Assembly: GCF_013385825.1 (NCBI RefSeq)
Contig: NZ_JACAPG010000006.1
Span: 124,001-188,000 of the forward strand
Source of the DNA: Pseudomonas reactans
Lineage (GTDB): Bacteria > Pseudomonadota > Gammaproteobacteria > Pseudomonadales > Pseudomonadaceae
Direction: 5' to 3'
DNA: 64,000 nt
Part shown: positions 45,870 through 54,477 of the stretch, in pieces
How the letters are laid out: each line of letters opens with the position of its first letter
Numbering within the stretch: the first letter of the stretch is position 1
Notes under the pieces: generated by a model
Told to the model about the DNA's origin: nothing
What the model saw: the letters and a program-made list of their open reading frames with translations, nothing else
The model's database searches: none
Position numbers and translations under genes: made by a program

Positions 45870-47033
45870 TCAGACGTAGAAGGATTTCAGTGGCGGAAAG
45901 CCATTGAACTCAACCGCGCTGTAGCTGGTGGTGTAGGCACCGGTCGACAACCAGTACAGACGATCACCAATCGCCAGGTTCAGCGGCAGGCCGTACTTGT
46001 AGTTTTCGTACATGATATCGGCGCTGTCGCAGGTGGGACCTGCGATGACCACTTCTTCCATCTCGCCTTTCTTCTCGGTCCAGATCGGGAACTTGATGGC
46101 TTCGTCCATGGTTTCGATCAGGCCGGAGAACTTGCCCACATCCGTGTACACCCAACGCTCGACGGCGGTACGGGATTTACGCGCCACCAGCACCACTTCG
46201 CTGACCAGGATACCGGCGTTGGCGATCAACGAACGGCCCGGCTCCAAGATGATTTCCGGCAGGTCGTCGCCGAAATCTTCCTTGAGGAAGCGGATGATTT
46301 CTTCAGCGTAGGTTTCCAGGCTGTTGGTGCGGGTGATGTAGTTGGCCGGAAAGCCGCCGCCCATGTTGATCAGCTTGAGGTGGATGCCGTCTTCTTCCTT
46401 CAGGCGTTCGAAGATCACTTTGACCTTCGCGATCGCCGCGTCCCACACGCTGATGTCGCGCTGTTGCGAACCCACGTGGAACGAGATGCCGTACGGCACC
46501 AGGCCCAGGTCACGGGCGAGGATCAGCAGGTCCATGGCCATGTCGGTCTGGCAGCCGAATTTGCGCGACAAAGGCCAGTCAGCGGTGGTCGAGCCTTCGG
46601 TGAGAATACGTACATACACTTTCGAACCCGGTGCGGCCTTGGCGATGTTGCGCAGGTCGGCTTCGGAGTCGGTGGAGAACAGACGCACGCCCTTCTCATA
46701 GAAGTAGCGGATGTCCTTGGATTTCTTGATGGTGTTGCCGTAGCTGATACGGTCGGCGCTGACGCCACGGTCCATCACTTTGTCCAGCTCGTAGATCGAG
46801 GCGATGTCGAAGCTCGAACCCTTTTCTTTGAGCAGGTCGATGATCTCGACAGCCGGGTTGGCCTTGACCGCGTAATAGACCTTGGCGAATTCGAAACCGG
46901 CGCGCAGGTCATCGTAGGCCTGGCTGATCATCGCGGTGTCGATCACCACGAACGGGGTTTCTTGCTTGTCGGCGAACGCCTTCATTTTGTCAAAAGTGGC
47001 GCGCGCGAAATAATCTTCGACGTTGATCGACAT
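45870..47033 (-). CDS. speC: ornithine decarboxylase, eukaryotic-type (alanine racemase fold)
   Basis: PLP enzyme making putrescine from ornithine, the entry to polyamine synthesis. It has 387 residues in fold type III: K57 in YYAVKANP binds PLP, with HVGSQQ, the glycine-rich INMGGGFPANY, EPGRSLIANAG and the active-site cysteine GPTCDSAD. AGGAG lies seven bases before the ATG at 47033; an in-frame ATG at 47126 has no ribosome site. This matches speC next to the piu locus in P. aeruginosa. Confidence 0.95.
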   Translation of the reverse strand: MSINVEDYFARATFDKMKAFADKQETPFVVIDTAMISQAYDDLRAGFEFAKVYYAVKANPAVEIIDLLKEKGSSFDIASIYELDKVMDRGVSADRISYGNTIKKSKDIRYFYEKGVRLFSTDSEADLRNIAKAAPGSKVYVRILTEGSTTADWPLSRKFGCQTDMAMDLLILARDLGLVPYGISFHVGSQQRDISVWDAAIAKVKVIFERLKEEDGIHLKLINMGGGFPANYITRTNSLETYAEEIIRFLKEDFGDDLPEIILEPGRSLIANAGILVSEVVLVARKSRTAVERWVYTDVGKFSGLIETMDEAIKFPIWTEKKGEMEEVVIAGPTCDSADIMYENYKYGLPLNLAIGDRLYWLSTGAYTTSYSAVEFNGFPPLKSFYV

Positions 47034-47137
47034 GCTGGGAACTCCTAAGGGCAAACTAGATTGATCAATGGGTGCAAATGAACGTCCTCCGTATCCCCAC
47101 TTTGGTTCGCCTACTTCCCAAGGCATGTCGCCGAAAG

Positions 47138-47174
47138 CAAAAAGGCCATGGGAATAACCGCTTCCCTTGGCCTT
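47138..47174 (-). terminator. terminator-like hairpin upstream of speC
   Basis: On the minus strand a 13-bp stem with one mismatch (AAGGCCAAGGGAA / TTCCCATGGCCTT, 7-base loop) runs into TTTTT. It lies about 105 bases before the speC start and about 305 bases after opuCA, so it either ends the opuC transcript or attenuates speC. Confidence 0.75.
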
Positions 47175-47478
47175 GCTGTCTCGTCGTCAGTACTTGAGCC
47201 GGATGGATCGTTTCCAGCATGGACGTTCGGCGCGAACTTTAGGGCGTGAGGGGCTTGAGATCAACTAAAAATGTCGCGTTTTTGCACGCGTTCGTCGCGC
47301 GAACCCGTGCAGCTACTTATGTAACCGACCGGTGTGACGGAATGATGTTCCCCGGATGGGGCAAATCAGCGGGAATTGTGGAGCCTTCATCGCCGGCAAG
47401 CCGGCTCCTACAGGGATCGGCGTCGTTGATGGCGACGCGTACAAATGTAGGAGCTGGCTTGCCGGCGATAGCGGTCTA
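47175..47478. other. intergenic region between speC leader and opuCA
   Basis: No gene is seen in these 304 bases. They contain REP sequences at 47388-47472 and otherwise unique sequence that should include the speC promoter. A short open frame at 47246-47722 is a product of the REPs and the opuCA antisense strand. Confidence 0.6.
47388..47472. repeat. two REP sequences in reversed arrangement
   Basis: The arms read CGCCGGCAAGCCGGCTCC first and TGTAGGAGCTGGCTTGCCGG second, so they point away from each other, unlike the REPINs at 5205, 39071 and 45778. Confidence 0.8.
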
Positions 47479-48636
47479 TCAGGCCAACGCAGTTTCCGCA
47501 GGCGAAACGATACTGGTCTTGCCCCCACGGGACTTACCCGAGCTCAGGTACTCGGCAATCGACTCCTGGGTCACTTCACCCAAGAACACCCGCTCCGCAT
47601 CCATCACCGGCAACCACGACCGATTGAACTCGTACATGCGCGACAGCAGGATGCGCAGATGCTCGTCATACGCCGCCGTGGCGTTGAACTCGCGCAGGTA
47701 CTGGCCGCAAGTCCCGGTCTGACGGTGCAGGTCGCGACGTCGTACGTAACCCAGCGCCTTGTTCTCGGCACAGGTGACCACCACGTAGCGACGGTCATGC
47801 TCGTCCATCAACTCCAGTGCATCGGCCACCGGCGTTTCAGGGCTCACCGACGGCGCGTTATCCGCCGCGTCTTCGGCCTTCACCAGCAGCAGTCGCTTGA
47901 GGGTGCTGTCCTGGCCCACGAAGTTGCTGACGAACTCGTCGGCCGGGTGCGCCAGCAGGGTATCCGGATGATCGATCTGCAACAGCTTGCCGGCGCGGAA
48001 AATCGCGATCTTGTCGCCCAGCTTGATCGCCTCGTCGATGTCGTGGCTGACCATAATCACAGTCTTGTTCAGCGCACGCTGCATCTCGAAGAACTCGTTC
48101 TGGATCATCTCGCGGTTGATCGGGTCGACTGCGCCGAACGGTTCATCCATCAGCAGTAACGGCGCGTCGGCCGCCAGGGCTCGGATCACGCCGATCCGCT
48201 GTTGCTGGCCACCCGACAATTCACGCGGATAGCGATGCAAATACTGCTTGGGTTCCAGCTTGATCATGCTCATCAATTCGCGGGCGCGGTCGTGGCATTT
48301 CTGTTTGTCCCAGCCGAGCAGCTTGGGCACCACCACGATGTTTTCCTCGATGGTCATGTTGGGGAACAGGCCGATCTGCTGGATCACATAACCGATGTTG
48401 CGACGCAGGGTCACTTCGTCGAGGTCGGTGGTGTCTTCGCCGTTGATCAAGATCTTGCCCGAGGTCGGCTTGATCAGGCGGTTGATCATCTTCAGCGTGG
48501 TGCTTTTGCCGCAGCCGGAGGGGCCGAGGAACACGCAAATCTCGCCTTCATTGACGGTCAGGCTTACATCGTTCACGGCGGTGACAGTCTTGCCGTTGCT
48601 TTGGAAGGTCTTGGACAGGTTTTGAAGTTCGATCAT
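47479..48636 (-). CDS. opuCA: osmoprotectant ABC transporter ATPase OpuCA
   Basis: A 385-residue ATPase of a glycine betaine/carnitine/choline importer. The ABC domain (about 1-240) has Walker A GPSGCGKST, signature LSGGQQQRIG and Walker B LLLMDEPFGAVD. Two CBS-type repeats follow (about 255-370), which in OpuA-type systems sense ionic strength. It starts by ATGA overlap with opuCB, with AAAGGA upstream. Last gene of opuCD-opuCC-opuCB-opuCA (minus strand). Confidence 0.93.
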   Translation of the reverse strand: MIELQNLSKTFQSNGKTVTAVNDVSLTVNEGEICVFLGPSGCGKSTTLKMINRLIKPTSGKILINGEDTTDLDEVTLRRNIGYVIQQIGLFPNMTIEENIVVVPKLLGWDKQKCHDRARELMSMIKLEPKQYLHRYPRELSGGQQQRIGVIRALAADAPLLLMDEPFGAVDPINREMIQNEFFEMQRALNKTVIMVSHDIDEAIKLGDKIAIFRAGKLLQIDHPDTLLAHPADEFVSNFVGQDSTLKRLLLVKAEDAADNAPSVSPETPVADALELMDEHDRRYVVVTCAENKALGYVRRRDLHRQTGTCGQYLREFNATAAYDEHLRILLSRMYEFNRSWLPVMDAERVFLGEVTQESIAEYLSSGKSRGGKTSIVSPAETALA

Positions 48637-49286
48637 TTGAGCAATCCTTTTGGAGTCAGCGAGCGTTGCAGCCATTGCAAGAGCAGGTCGGCGAAGATGG
48701 CCAGGAGACTGACCAGCACGGCGCCAACGATCAGCATCGACATGTCGCTGCGGCTGATGGAAGCCAGAATAAGTACACCCAGGCCACCGGCGCCGATGGT
48801 GGCGGCGATGGTCATGACGCCGATGTTCATCACCACGGCGGTGCGCACACCGGCGAGGATCACTGGCACGGCGATGGGCAGCTCGACCATGCGCAGGCGC
48901 TGGCCGAAGGTCATGCCGATGCCGCGTGCGGCTTCGCGAATGCCCGGCTCCACGCCGGTCAAGGCGAGGTAGGTGTTACGCATGATCGGCAGCAGGGAGT
49001 AGAGGAACACGGCGGTGATCGCCGGCATCGGCCCCAGGCCCTGGCCGAACTTGGAGTAGAACGGCAGCAGCAGGCCGAACAGGGCGATGGACGGCACGGT
49101 CAGCAGCACCGTGGCGCTGGCTTGCAGCGGGCCGGCGAGCGTCGGGAAGCGCGTCATCAGGATGCCCAGGGGCACACCGATCAGGATCGCGAGGATCACG
49201 GCGATGCCGACCAGGGTGATGTGCTGCCCGGTCAGTTGTAGAACTTGGGCCCAATCAAGATGGGAAAAGGCGTTCAGGAATTCCAT
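48633..49286 (-). CDS. opuCB: osmoprotectant ABC transporter permease OpuCB
   Basis: A 217-residue inner-membrane permease with about five to six helices and the EAA loop (GIREAARGIGMTFGQRLRMVELPIA) that contacts the ATPase. AAGGAGAAGAC precedes the ATG. It pairs with OpuCD, the second permease of the operon, and lies nine bases after opuCC. Confidence 0.92.
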   Translation of the reverse strand: MEFLNAFSHLDWAQVLQLTGQHITLVGIAVILAILIGVPLGILMTRFPTLAGPLQASATVLLTVPSIALFGLLLPFYSKFGQGLGPMPAITAVFLYSLLPIMRNTYLALTGVEPGIREAARGIGMTFGQRLRMVELPIAVPVILAGVRTAVVMNIGVMTIAATIGAGGLGVLILASISRSDMSMLIVGAVLVSLLAIFADLLLQWLQRSLTPKGLLK

Positions 49287-49295
49287 GTCTTCTCC

Positions 49296-50192
49296 TTATT
49301 GATTGATCGGATGTTGGCGCAGGAAGTCGGCGGCAACCGCGGAAGGGCTTTCGTGGTCGACGTCGACCCGCGCGTTCAACTGGCGCATGGTTTCGTCGTC
49401 GAACAGCTCGGCCAATGGCTTGAGGTCAGCGGCCAGTTCCGGGTGGGCGTCGAGATACACCTGACGCACCACGGGGGCGGCGGTGTAGTCCGGGAAATAG
49501 TGCTTGTCGTCTTCCAGCAGCTTCAATTTGAAGGCGTTCAGGCGACCGTCGGTGGTGTAGACCAGCCCGGCAAACACCTGGCCATTGCGCAGCGCGGTGT
49601 AGACCAGGCCCGCGTCCATCTGCCGGGTGTTTTTGCGCGTGAGGTTCATGTCGTACAGCTTGACCATGCCGGCCAGGCCGTCGGAGCGGTTGGCGAACTC
49701 GGTGTCCAAAGCCACCAGGCGGTTGCTCTTGGCGTCTTGCGCCACGGCTTGGGTCAGGTCGCTGATGCTGTTGATCTTGGGATGCTCAGCCGCAACCTTC
49801 TCCGGCAGCGCCAGGGCGTAGGTGTTGCTGAAGCGCGAAGGGGAGAGCCAGACCAGGCCTTTTTTCGCGTCGAGTTCTTTCACCCTTGCGTAGGACTGTT
49901 CGCTGTCGAGTTTCTCGTCGACGTGGTTGTAGGCCACCAGCGACACGCCGGTGTATTCCCAGATCAGGTCCAGTTGCCCGCTTTCCTGGGCACTGCGCGC
50001 CAGGTTGCTGCCCAGGCCACCGGTCACGCGGGTGTCATAGCCCTTGGTGCGCAGGTACTGGGAGGTGATTTCGGCCAGCAGGGTCTGTTCGGTGAACACC
50101 CGGGCGCCGATGCGGATCACGGGTTTTTCGGCGGCTTGCGCAATGCCTGCAAACAGCAGGACGCAGCTCAGTATCAAGGTCAGTTTTTTCAT
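49296..50192 (-). CDS. opuCC: osmoprotectant substrate-binding protein OpuCC
   Basis: A 298-residue periplasmic binding protein. The signal peptide (about 1-20) ends at AQA before AEKPVIRIGARVF; there is no lipobox, so it is likely free in the periplasm. The body is the OpuAC/ProX type-II binding fold (FTEQTLLAEITSQYL, DLIWEYTGVSLVAY). AAGGAATC upstream of the ATG. The ligand is a quaternary amine by family; which one cannot be read from the sequence. Confidence 0.92.
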   Translation of the reverse strand: MKKLTLILSCVLLFAGIAQAAEKPVIRIGARVFTEQTLLAEITSQYLRTKGYDTRVTGGLGSNLARSAQESGQLDLIWEYTGVSLVAYNHVDEKLDSEQSYARVKELDAKKGLVWLSPSRFSNTYALALPEKVAAEHPKINSISDLTQAVAQDAKSNRLVALDTEFANRSDGLAGMVKLYDMNLTRKNTRQMDAGLVYTALRNGQVFAGLVYTTDGRLNAFKLKLLEDDKHYFPDYTAAPVVRQVYLDAHPELAADLKPLAELFDDETMRQLNARVDVDHESPSAVAADFLRQHPINQ

Positions 50193-50201
50193 GTCGATTC
50201 C

Positions 50202-50918
50202 TTAAGACGCACGCAGCCCGCGTTCCAGCCAGAGGCGGCTGGCCAGGGTCACCAGGCCATCAAGCAGCAAGGCCAGCAGCGCGGTGCACGCGGCGCCAAG
50301 CAGCAATTGCGGCTGGTTGTTCAGGGCGATGCCGGGGAAGATCAGGCTACCCAGGCTGTTGGCGCCAATCAGGAAGGCCAATGGCGCGGTGCCGACGTTG
50401 ATCGCCAGGGCCACGCGCACACCACCGATGATGATCGGCACGGCGTTGGGCAATTCCACGCGAAACAGCACCTGGCGCGGCGTCATGCCGATGCCGGTGG
50501 CGGCTTCTTTCAGAGAACCTTGAACGTTTTTAAGGCCTTCGTAGGTGTTGCGCACGATGGGCAGGAGGGAGGCGAGGAACAGCGCGAAGATGGCCGGGCC
50601 ACTGCCAATGCCGAGGACGCCGAGGGCGATGGCCAGTACGGCCAGGGGAGGGACGGTGTTGCCGATGTTGAAGATCTGCATGAAGCGTTCTGCGCGCCCG
50701 ACCATGTGCGGTCGGCTGAGCAGGATACCGGCGGGGATGCCCACAACGAGGGCCGCCAGCATGGAGACAAGAACGAGGATCAGATGAGCTTGCAGGTAAA
50801 ACAACAAATCGTCGCGGTACAGTTCGATCGTGTTGATGCCGATCCAGTGGACCAGCAGGGCCAAGAGGGCGACGACAACCGCTCCTCCTATCAGCCCTTT
50901 GCCATAGCGAATAGCCAC
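50202..50918 (-). CDS. opuCD: osmoprotectant ABC transporter permease OpuCD
   Basis: A 238-residue inner-membrane permease with an EAA loop (GSLKEAATGIGMTPRQVLFRVELPNA). I chose the GTG at 50918 with AAGGAG six to seven bases upstream; the frame continues to 50954 but without a ribosome site. First gene of the operon; an imperfect inverted repeat lies about 30 bases upstream. Confidence 0.9.
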   Translation of the reverse strand: MAIRYGKGLIGGAVVVALLALLVHWIGINTIELYRDDLLFYLQAHLILVLVSMLAALVVGIPAGILLSRPHMVGRAERFMQIFNIGNTVPPLAVLAIALGVLGIGSGPAIFALFLASLLPIVRNTYEGLKNVQGSLKEAATGIGMTPRQVLFRVELPNAVPIIIGGVRVALAINVGTAPLAFLIGANSLGSLIFPGIALNNQPQLLLGAACTALLALLLDGLVTLASRLWLERGLRAS

Positions 50919-51249
50919 AGGCGGACTCCTTTTTTCTTCTGTCGGCGTCCACATTTCCGAGCGGCAATGCCATTCCTGGCTGTCGGCAAATGTGGTCGCG
51001 AAATGCAGCTCGTCGATACCGGCAACGCGGTAAAAATCCGAGCCATGAGCGCAGCCTCGTCAGGCTAACTTGCTGATTTATCAGCCCCTGTTCCGAGTGC
51101 GGTAGCAGGGGAGTGGACGTCTCGACCTTTTAAAAGGTTCCATACTTGGCAGCATTTAGCCACCCCTAATCGGGTGAACGGTGGTCCGGCCCCTGGGGTT
51201 TGCGCTATACTCGCCGCCCTTTTTTGACTCACCTGCCAGGCGATTTCCC
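50919..51249. promoter_or_regulatory. divergent control region between opuCD and prfC
   Basis: 331 bases without a gene. Contents: an inverted repeat CCACATTTCCGA (50949-50960) / TCGGCAAATGTGG (50983-50995), CCCCTG...CAGGGG near 51082-51109, a perfect 14-bp palindrome ACCTTTTAAAAGGT (51125-51138), and TATACT at 51206-51211 as a likely prfC -10. No -35 is convincing. Confidence 0.45.
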
Positions 51250-52833
51250 ATGACCCACCAGGCCGCCGAAGTCGCGAAACGCCGCACTTTCGCCATTATT
51301 TCCCACCCCGATGCCGGTAAAACCACCATCACCGAGAAACTCTTGCTGATGGGCAAGGCAATCGCGGTGGCCGGCACGGTGAAATCCCGCAAATCCGACC
51401 GCCATGCCACCTCTGACTGGATGGAAATGGAAAAACAACGGGGTATTTCCATTACCACGTCGGTCATGCAGTTCCCGTATCGCGACCACATGGTCAACCT
51501 GCTCGACACCCCCGGCCACGAAGACTTCTCCGAGGACACCTACCGCACCCTGACCGCGGTGGACTCGGCGCTGATGGTCCTCGACGGCGGTAAAGGCGTC
51601 GAGCCGCGCACCATCGCGTTGATGGACGTGTGCCGTCTGCGTGACACGCCCATCGTCAGCTTCATCAACAAACTCGACCGCGACATCCGCGACCCGATCG
51701 AGCTGTTGGATGAAATCGAAGCCGTCCTGAAGATCAAGGCTGCGCCTATCACCTGGCCGATCGGTTGCTACCGCGACTTCAAGGGCGTGTACCATCTGGC
51801 CGACGACTACATCATTGTCTACACCGCCGGTCACGGTCACGAGCGCACCGAAACCAAGATCATCGAGAAACTCGACTCCGACGAAGCTCGCGCCCACCTG
51901 GGTGACGAGTACGACCGCTTTGTCGACCAGCTGGAACTGGTGCAGGGCGCCTGCCATGAGTTCAACCAGCAGGAATTCCTCGATGGCCAACTGACCCCGG
52001 TGTTCTTCGGTACCGCCCTGGGCAACTTCGGTGTCGACCACGTGCTCGACGCCGTGGTGGATTGGGCCCCGCGCCCATTGGCCCGTGTCGCCAACGAACG
52101 CACCGTGGAACCGGTCGAAGAGAAATTCACCGGCTTCGTGTTCAAGATCCAAGCGAACATGGACCCAAAACACCGCGACCGTATCGCTTTCATGCGCATC
52201 TGCTCCGGCAAATACGAAAAAGGCATGAAGATGCGCCACGTGCGCACCGGCAAGGACGTACGCATCGGCGACGCCCTGACGTTCTTCTCCTCCGAGCGTG
52301 AACAGCTTGAAGAGGCCTACGCCGGCGACATCATCGGCCTGCACAACCACGGCACCATCCAGATCGGCGACACCTTCACCGAAGGCGAAGCCCTGGGCTT
52401 CACCGGTATCCCGCACTTCGCCCCGGAACTGTTCCGCCGCGTGCGCCTGCGTGACCCGCTGAAATCCAAGCAACTGCGCCAAGGCCTGCAGCAATTGGCG
52501 GAAGAGGGTGCCACCCAGGTGTTCTTCCCGGAGCGCAGCAACGACATCATCCTCGGCGCCGTCGGTGTGCTGCAGTTCGATGTGGTCGCCAGCCGCTTGA
52601 AAGAGGAATACAAGGTGGAGTGCTCGTATGAGCCGATCACCGTGTACTCCGCGCGCTGGATCGATTGCAGCGATAAGAAGAAGTTGGAAGAGTTTTCCAA
52701 CAAGGCGGTGGAAAACCTGGCGGTCGACGGTGGTGGTCATCTGACTTACCTGGCGCCGACCCGGGTGAACCTGGCGTTGATGGAAGAGCGCTGGCCGGAT
52801 GTGAAATTCCGTGCGACCCGTGAGCACCATTAA
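51250..52833 (+). CDS. prfC: peptide chain release factor 3
   Basis: Translational GTPase that removes RF1/RF2 from ribosomes after termination. It has 527 residues. G motifs: SHPDAGKTT (19-26), DTPGHEDF and NKLDRD, then the beta-barrel and RF3-specific C-terminal domains. The ATG at 51250 gives the normal start [17 protein letters not shown]; the upstream open frame is not part of the family. Monocistronic, with its own terminator. Confidence 0.96.
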   Translation: MTHQAAEVAKRRTFAIISHPDAGKTTITEKLLLMGKAIAVAGTVKSRKSDRHATSDWMEMEKQRGISITTSVMQFPYRDHMVNLLDTPGHEDFSEDTYRTLTAVDSALMVLDGGKGVEPRTIALMDVCRLRDTPIVSFINKLDRDIRDPIELLDEIEAVLKIKAAPITWPIGCYRDFKGVYHLADDYIIVYTAGHGHERTETKIIEKLDSDEARAHLGDEYDRFVDQLELVQGACHEFNQQEFLDGQLTPVFFGTALGNFGVDHVLDAVVDWAPRPLARVANERTVEPVEEKFTGFVFKIQANMDPKHRDRIAFMRICSGKYEKGMKMRHVRTGKDVRIGDALTFFSSEREQLEEAYAGDIIGLHNHGTIQIGDTFTEGEALGFTGIPHFAPELFRRVRLRDPLKSKQLRQGLQQLAEEGATQVFFPERSNDIILGAVGVLQFDVVASRLKEEYKVECSYEPITVYSARWIDCSDKKKLEEFSNKAVENLAVDGGGHLTYLAPTRVNLALMEERWPDVKFRATREHH

Positions 52834-52850
52834 GGTCTGAGCGGTAAAGA

Positions 52851-52884
52851 AAAGGGCGAAGCTGTCATGGCTTCGCCCTTTTTT
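52851..52884 (+). terminator. intrinsic terminator of prfC
   Basis: AAAGGGCGAAGC / GCTTCGCCCTTT-type hairpin with a 6-base loop and T tract, 18 bases after the stop. It marks the left edge of the AT-rich island. Confidence 0.9.
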
Positions 52885-53079
52885 GTGGCGCCTTCTGGTG
52901 AATGCGTGTAGTGGATATATAGAATATTGCTTGTAGTTATTTTCCCAAATAAGCGTAGGCAAAAGCACTCAATGTAAGTGGTCAGATTCCGTTTTGCCGT
53001 TGGCTTTCATTTTTATGGCGACAAGGTCTATTCCTACGTCTAGCTTCCATATTGTATTTGAACTTTGTGGAGGTTAAGG

Positions 53080-54459
53080 ATGGGGCAGGCTAATGAGTTA
53101 GGTGCGTTAAAAAAATTAGAAGAGCACGGCGATAAAAATAAAAGGGTCGCCATTCTCGATCGCTATTATGATCGCCTTGTGAAAAGTACTGCTGACTTTG
53201 AATTGTCTTGTCTCAATAGTGAGTTCGAGCCTTTAATGGAGCTTCCTATATTAGATGGGCGTATGCGTCAATTTCTTTCAGTGGCAACGGCACAGTTTTA
53301 TGAGCTTGGAACGTATGGCGGCGTGCCCCTGCGGTTGCTTGACCTGAGGGGTAACCCAAATACTCAAACGACGAAAACGCTGGCGTCGACTTTAATTGTT
53401 GCCCGTGCAGTCCGGCATATTCAGAGGACAGGAGAAAGTATTCTACTGTTTTCACCGTCATCAGGGAATAAAGCTATTGCATTGCGTGATGCGGTATTGC
53501 GCGCACTACAAGCAAAGCTGGTTCATGAAGAACAGCTGCGAATTGTCACGCTAACTCCGATCCAGACAGTAGAAAAGCTTCGCTGCAACGAGCTATATGA
53601 AAATCCGAGGCTTCGGAAGTTAAATCCAATCTTTGTGCTCCATACGGATTCACCAGAGCGGGTGAAGGCTGTGGGTCAGGAATTTAAGGAGGGGTTTTCT
53701 GGTGTTGAGCGTACGGGAATAAGATTATGGCATTCACTACGCCTTGAAAATTACCGGTTCTCCGATCAGTCACGAGCTTTTTTTGATTTTGAATACGGAG
53801 ACGCATGGGATGTAGATCGTAAGACAGTCCATGTGCATGCTGTCTCCAGTGCATATGGTCTATTAGGGTATTTGTCAGGAATAAAAGCCTTAAGGAAGAG
53901 CAATCATTCCGTGGCGTCTCCATTATTTATGTTAGTTCAACATTTGGCTACAAGTGACATGGTGCTGCACTTGTTGGACGGTGATTTCTCTGGCATGTCC
54001 ACGCCTAACTATTCGCTTGTGTCGGGCGGATTGTGGGTGCAATCAGAGTCCCCGCATTTCCCTGCGACTACCTGGAACCCTAATGATGTTCTTGAGCCGA
54101 CTTTTTACACGCATCATCCTGCCACTGCTGATGAGATGAGTGCAGCGATAAAACAAAGCGGCGGTTCAGGTATTGTTGTATCTCTTCATGAGTGCTTGCA
54201 GCGCTATAGCGAGTGCGTTCACCTCTTAGCCAAAACGCCGGTGAGATTGCCCTCTGATCCTAGGGACCTTAAGGAATGGTCGTTAGTTATGGCGATTAGT
54301 GGATGCTTGAACGCAATTGATCGAGGCCTTTTAACGGAAGTTGATGGATATACCATACATGCTTCGGGAACCTACTCGAGCCAAGATTACAAACCCGTTC
54401 CTGATGAGGGACTGATTTATGTAAATGCGGTCGAGGAAATGCTAGCGTATTTTCGCTAG
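53080..54459 (+). CDS. fold-type-II PLP enzyme-like protein (threonine/cysteate-synthase-like; possibly DUF6002)
   Basis: A 459-residue protein. NPNTQTTKTLAS with K99 looks like the PLP lysine site, and FSPSSGNKAIALRDA (S127-S128-G129-N130) like the substrate-binding asparagine loop of threonine-synthase-type enzymes. The spacing of about 30 residues between them fits that fold. It recalls actinobacterial DUF6002 proteins, from memory. A late motif IVVSLHECLQRYSE is notable. The ATG at 53080 has GGAGG six bases upstream. AT-rich codon use unlike the flanking core genes suggests transfer. First gene of a three-gene unit; product unknown. Confidence 0.6.
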   Translation: MGQANELGALKKLEEHGDKNKRVAILDRYYDRLVKSTADFELSCLNSEFEPLMELPILDGRMRQFLSVATAQFYELGTYGGVPLRLLDLRGNPNTQTTKTLASTLIVARAVRHIQRTGESILLFSPSSGNKAIALRDAVLRALQAKLVHEEQLRIVTLTPIQTVEKLRCNELYENPRLRKLNPIFVLHTDSPERVKAVGQEFKEGFSGVERTGIRLWHSLRLENYRFSDQSRAFFDFEYGDAWDVDRKTVHVHAVSSAYGLLGYLSGIKALRKSNHSVASPLFMLVQHLATSDMVLHLLDGDFSGMSTPNYSLVSGGLWVQSESPHFPATTWNPNDVLEPTFYTHHPATADEMSAAIKQSGGSGIVVSLHECLQRYSECVHLLAKTPVRLPSDPRDLKEWSLVMAISGCLNAIDRGLLTEVDGYTIHASGTYSSQDYKPVPDEGLIYVNAVEEMLAYFR

Positions 54460-54477
54460 TGATGGGCAAATTCGGCT

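Noticed and set aside
47034..47126. 31-codon N-terminal extension of speC
   Set aside because: The frame is open, but the upstream ATG lacks a ribosome site and the extension is not part of ornithine decarboxylases; AGGAG clearly serves the ATG at 47033.
49245..51068. 607-codon frame opposite opuCB-opuCD
   Set aside because: It spans three coupled opuC genes on the other strand and reads as G/Q/V-rich shadow sequence.
51229..52968. 579-codon frame opposite prfC
   Set aside because: Shadow of prfC; it begins beyond the prfC terminator and has no ribosome site.
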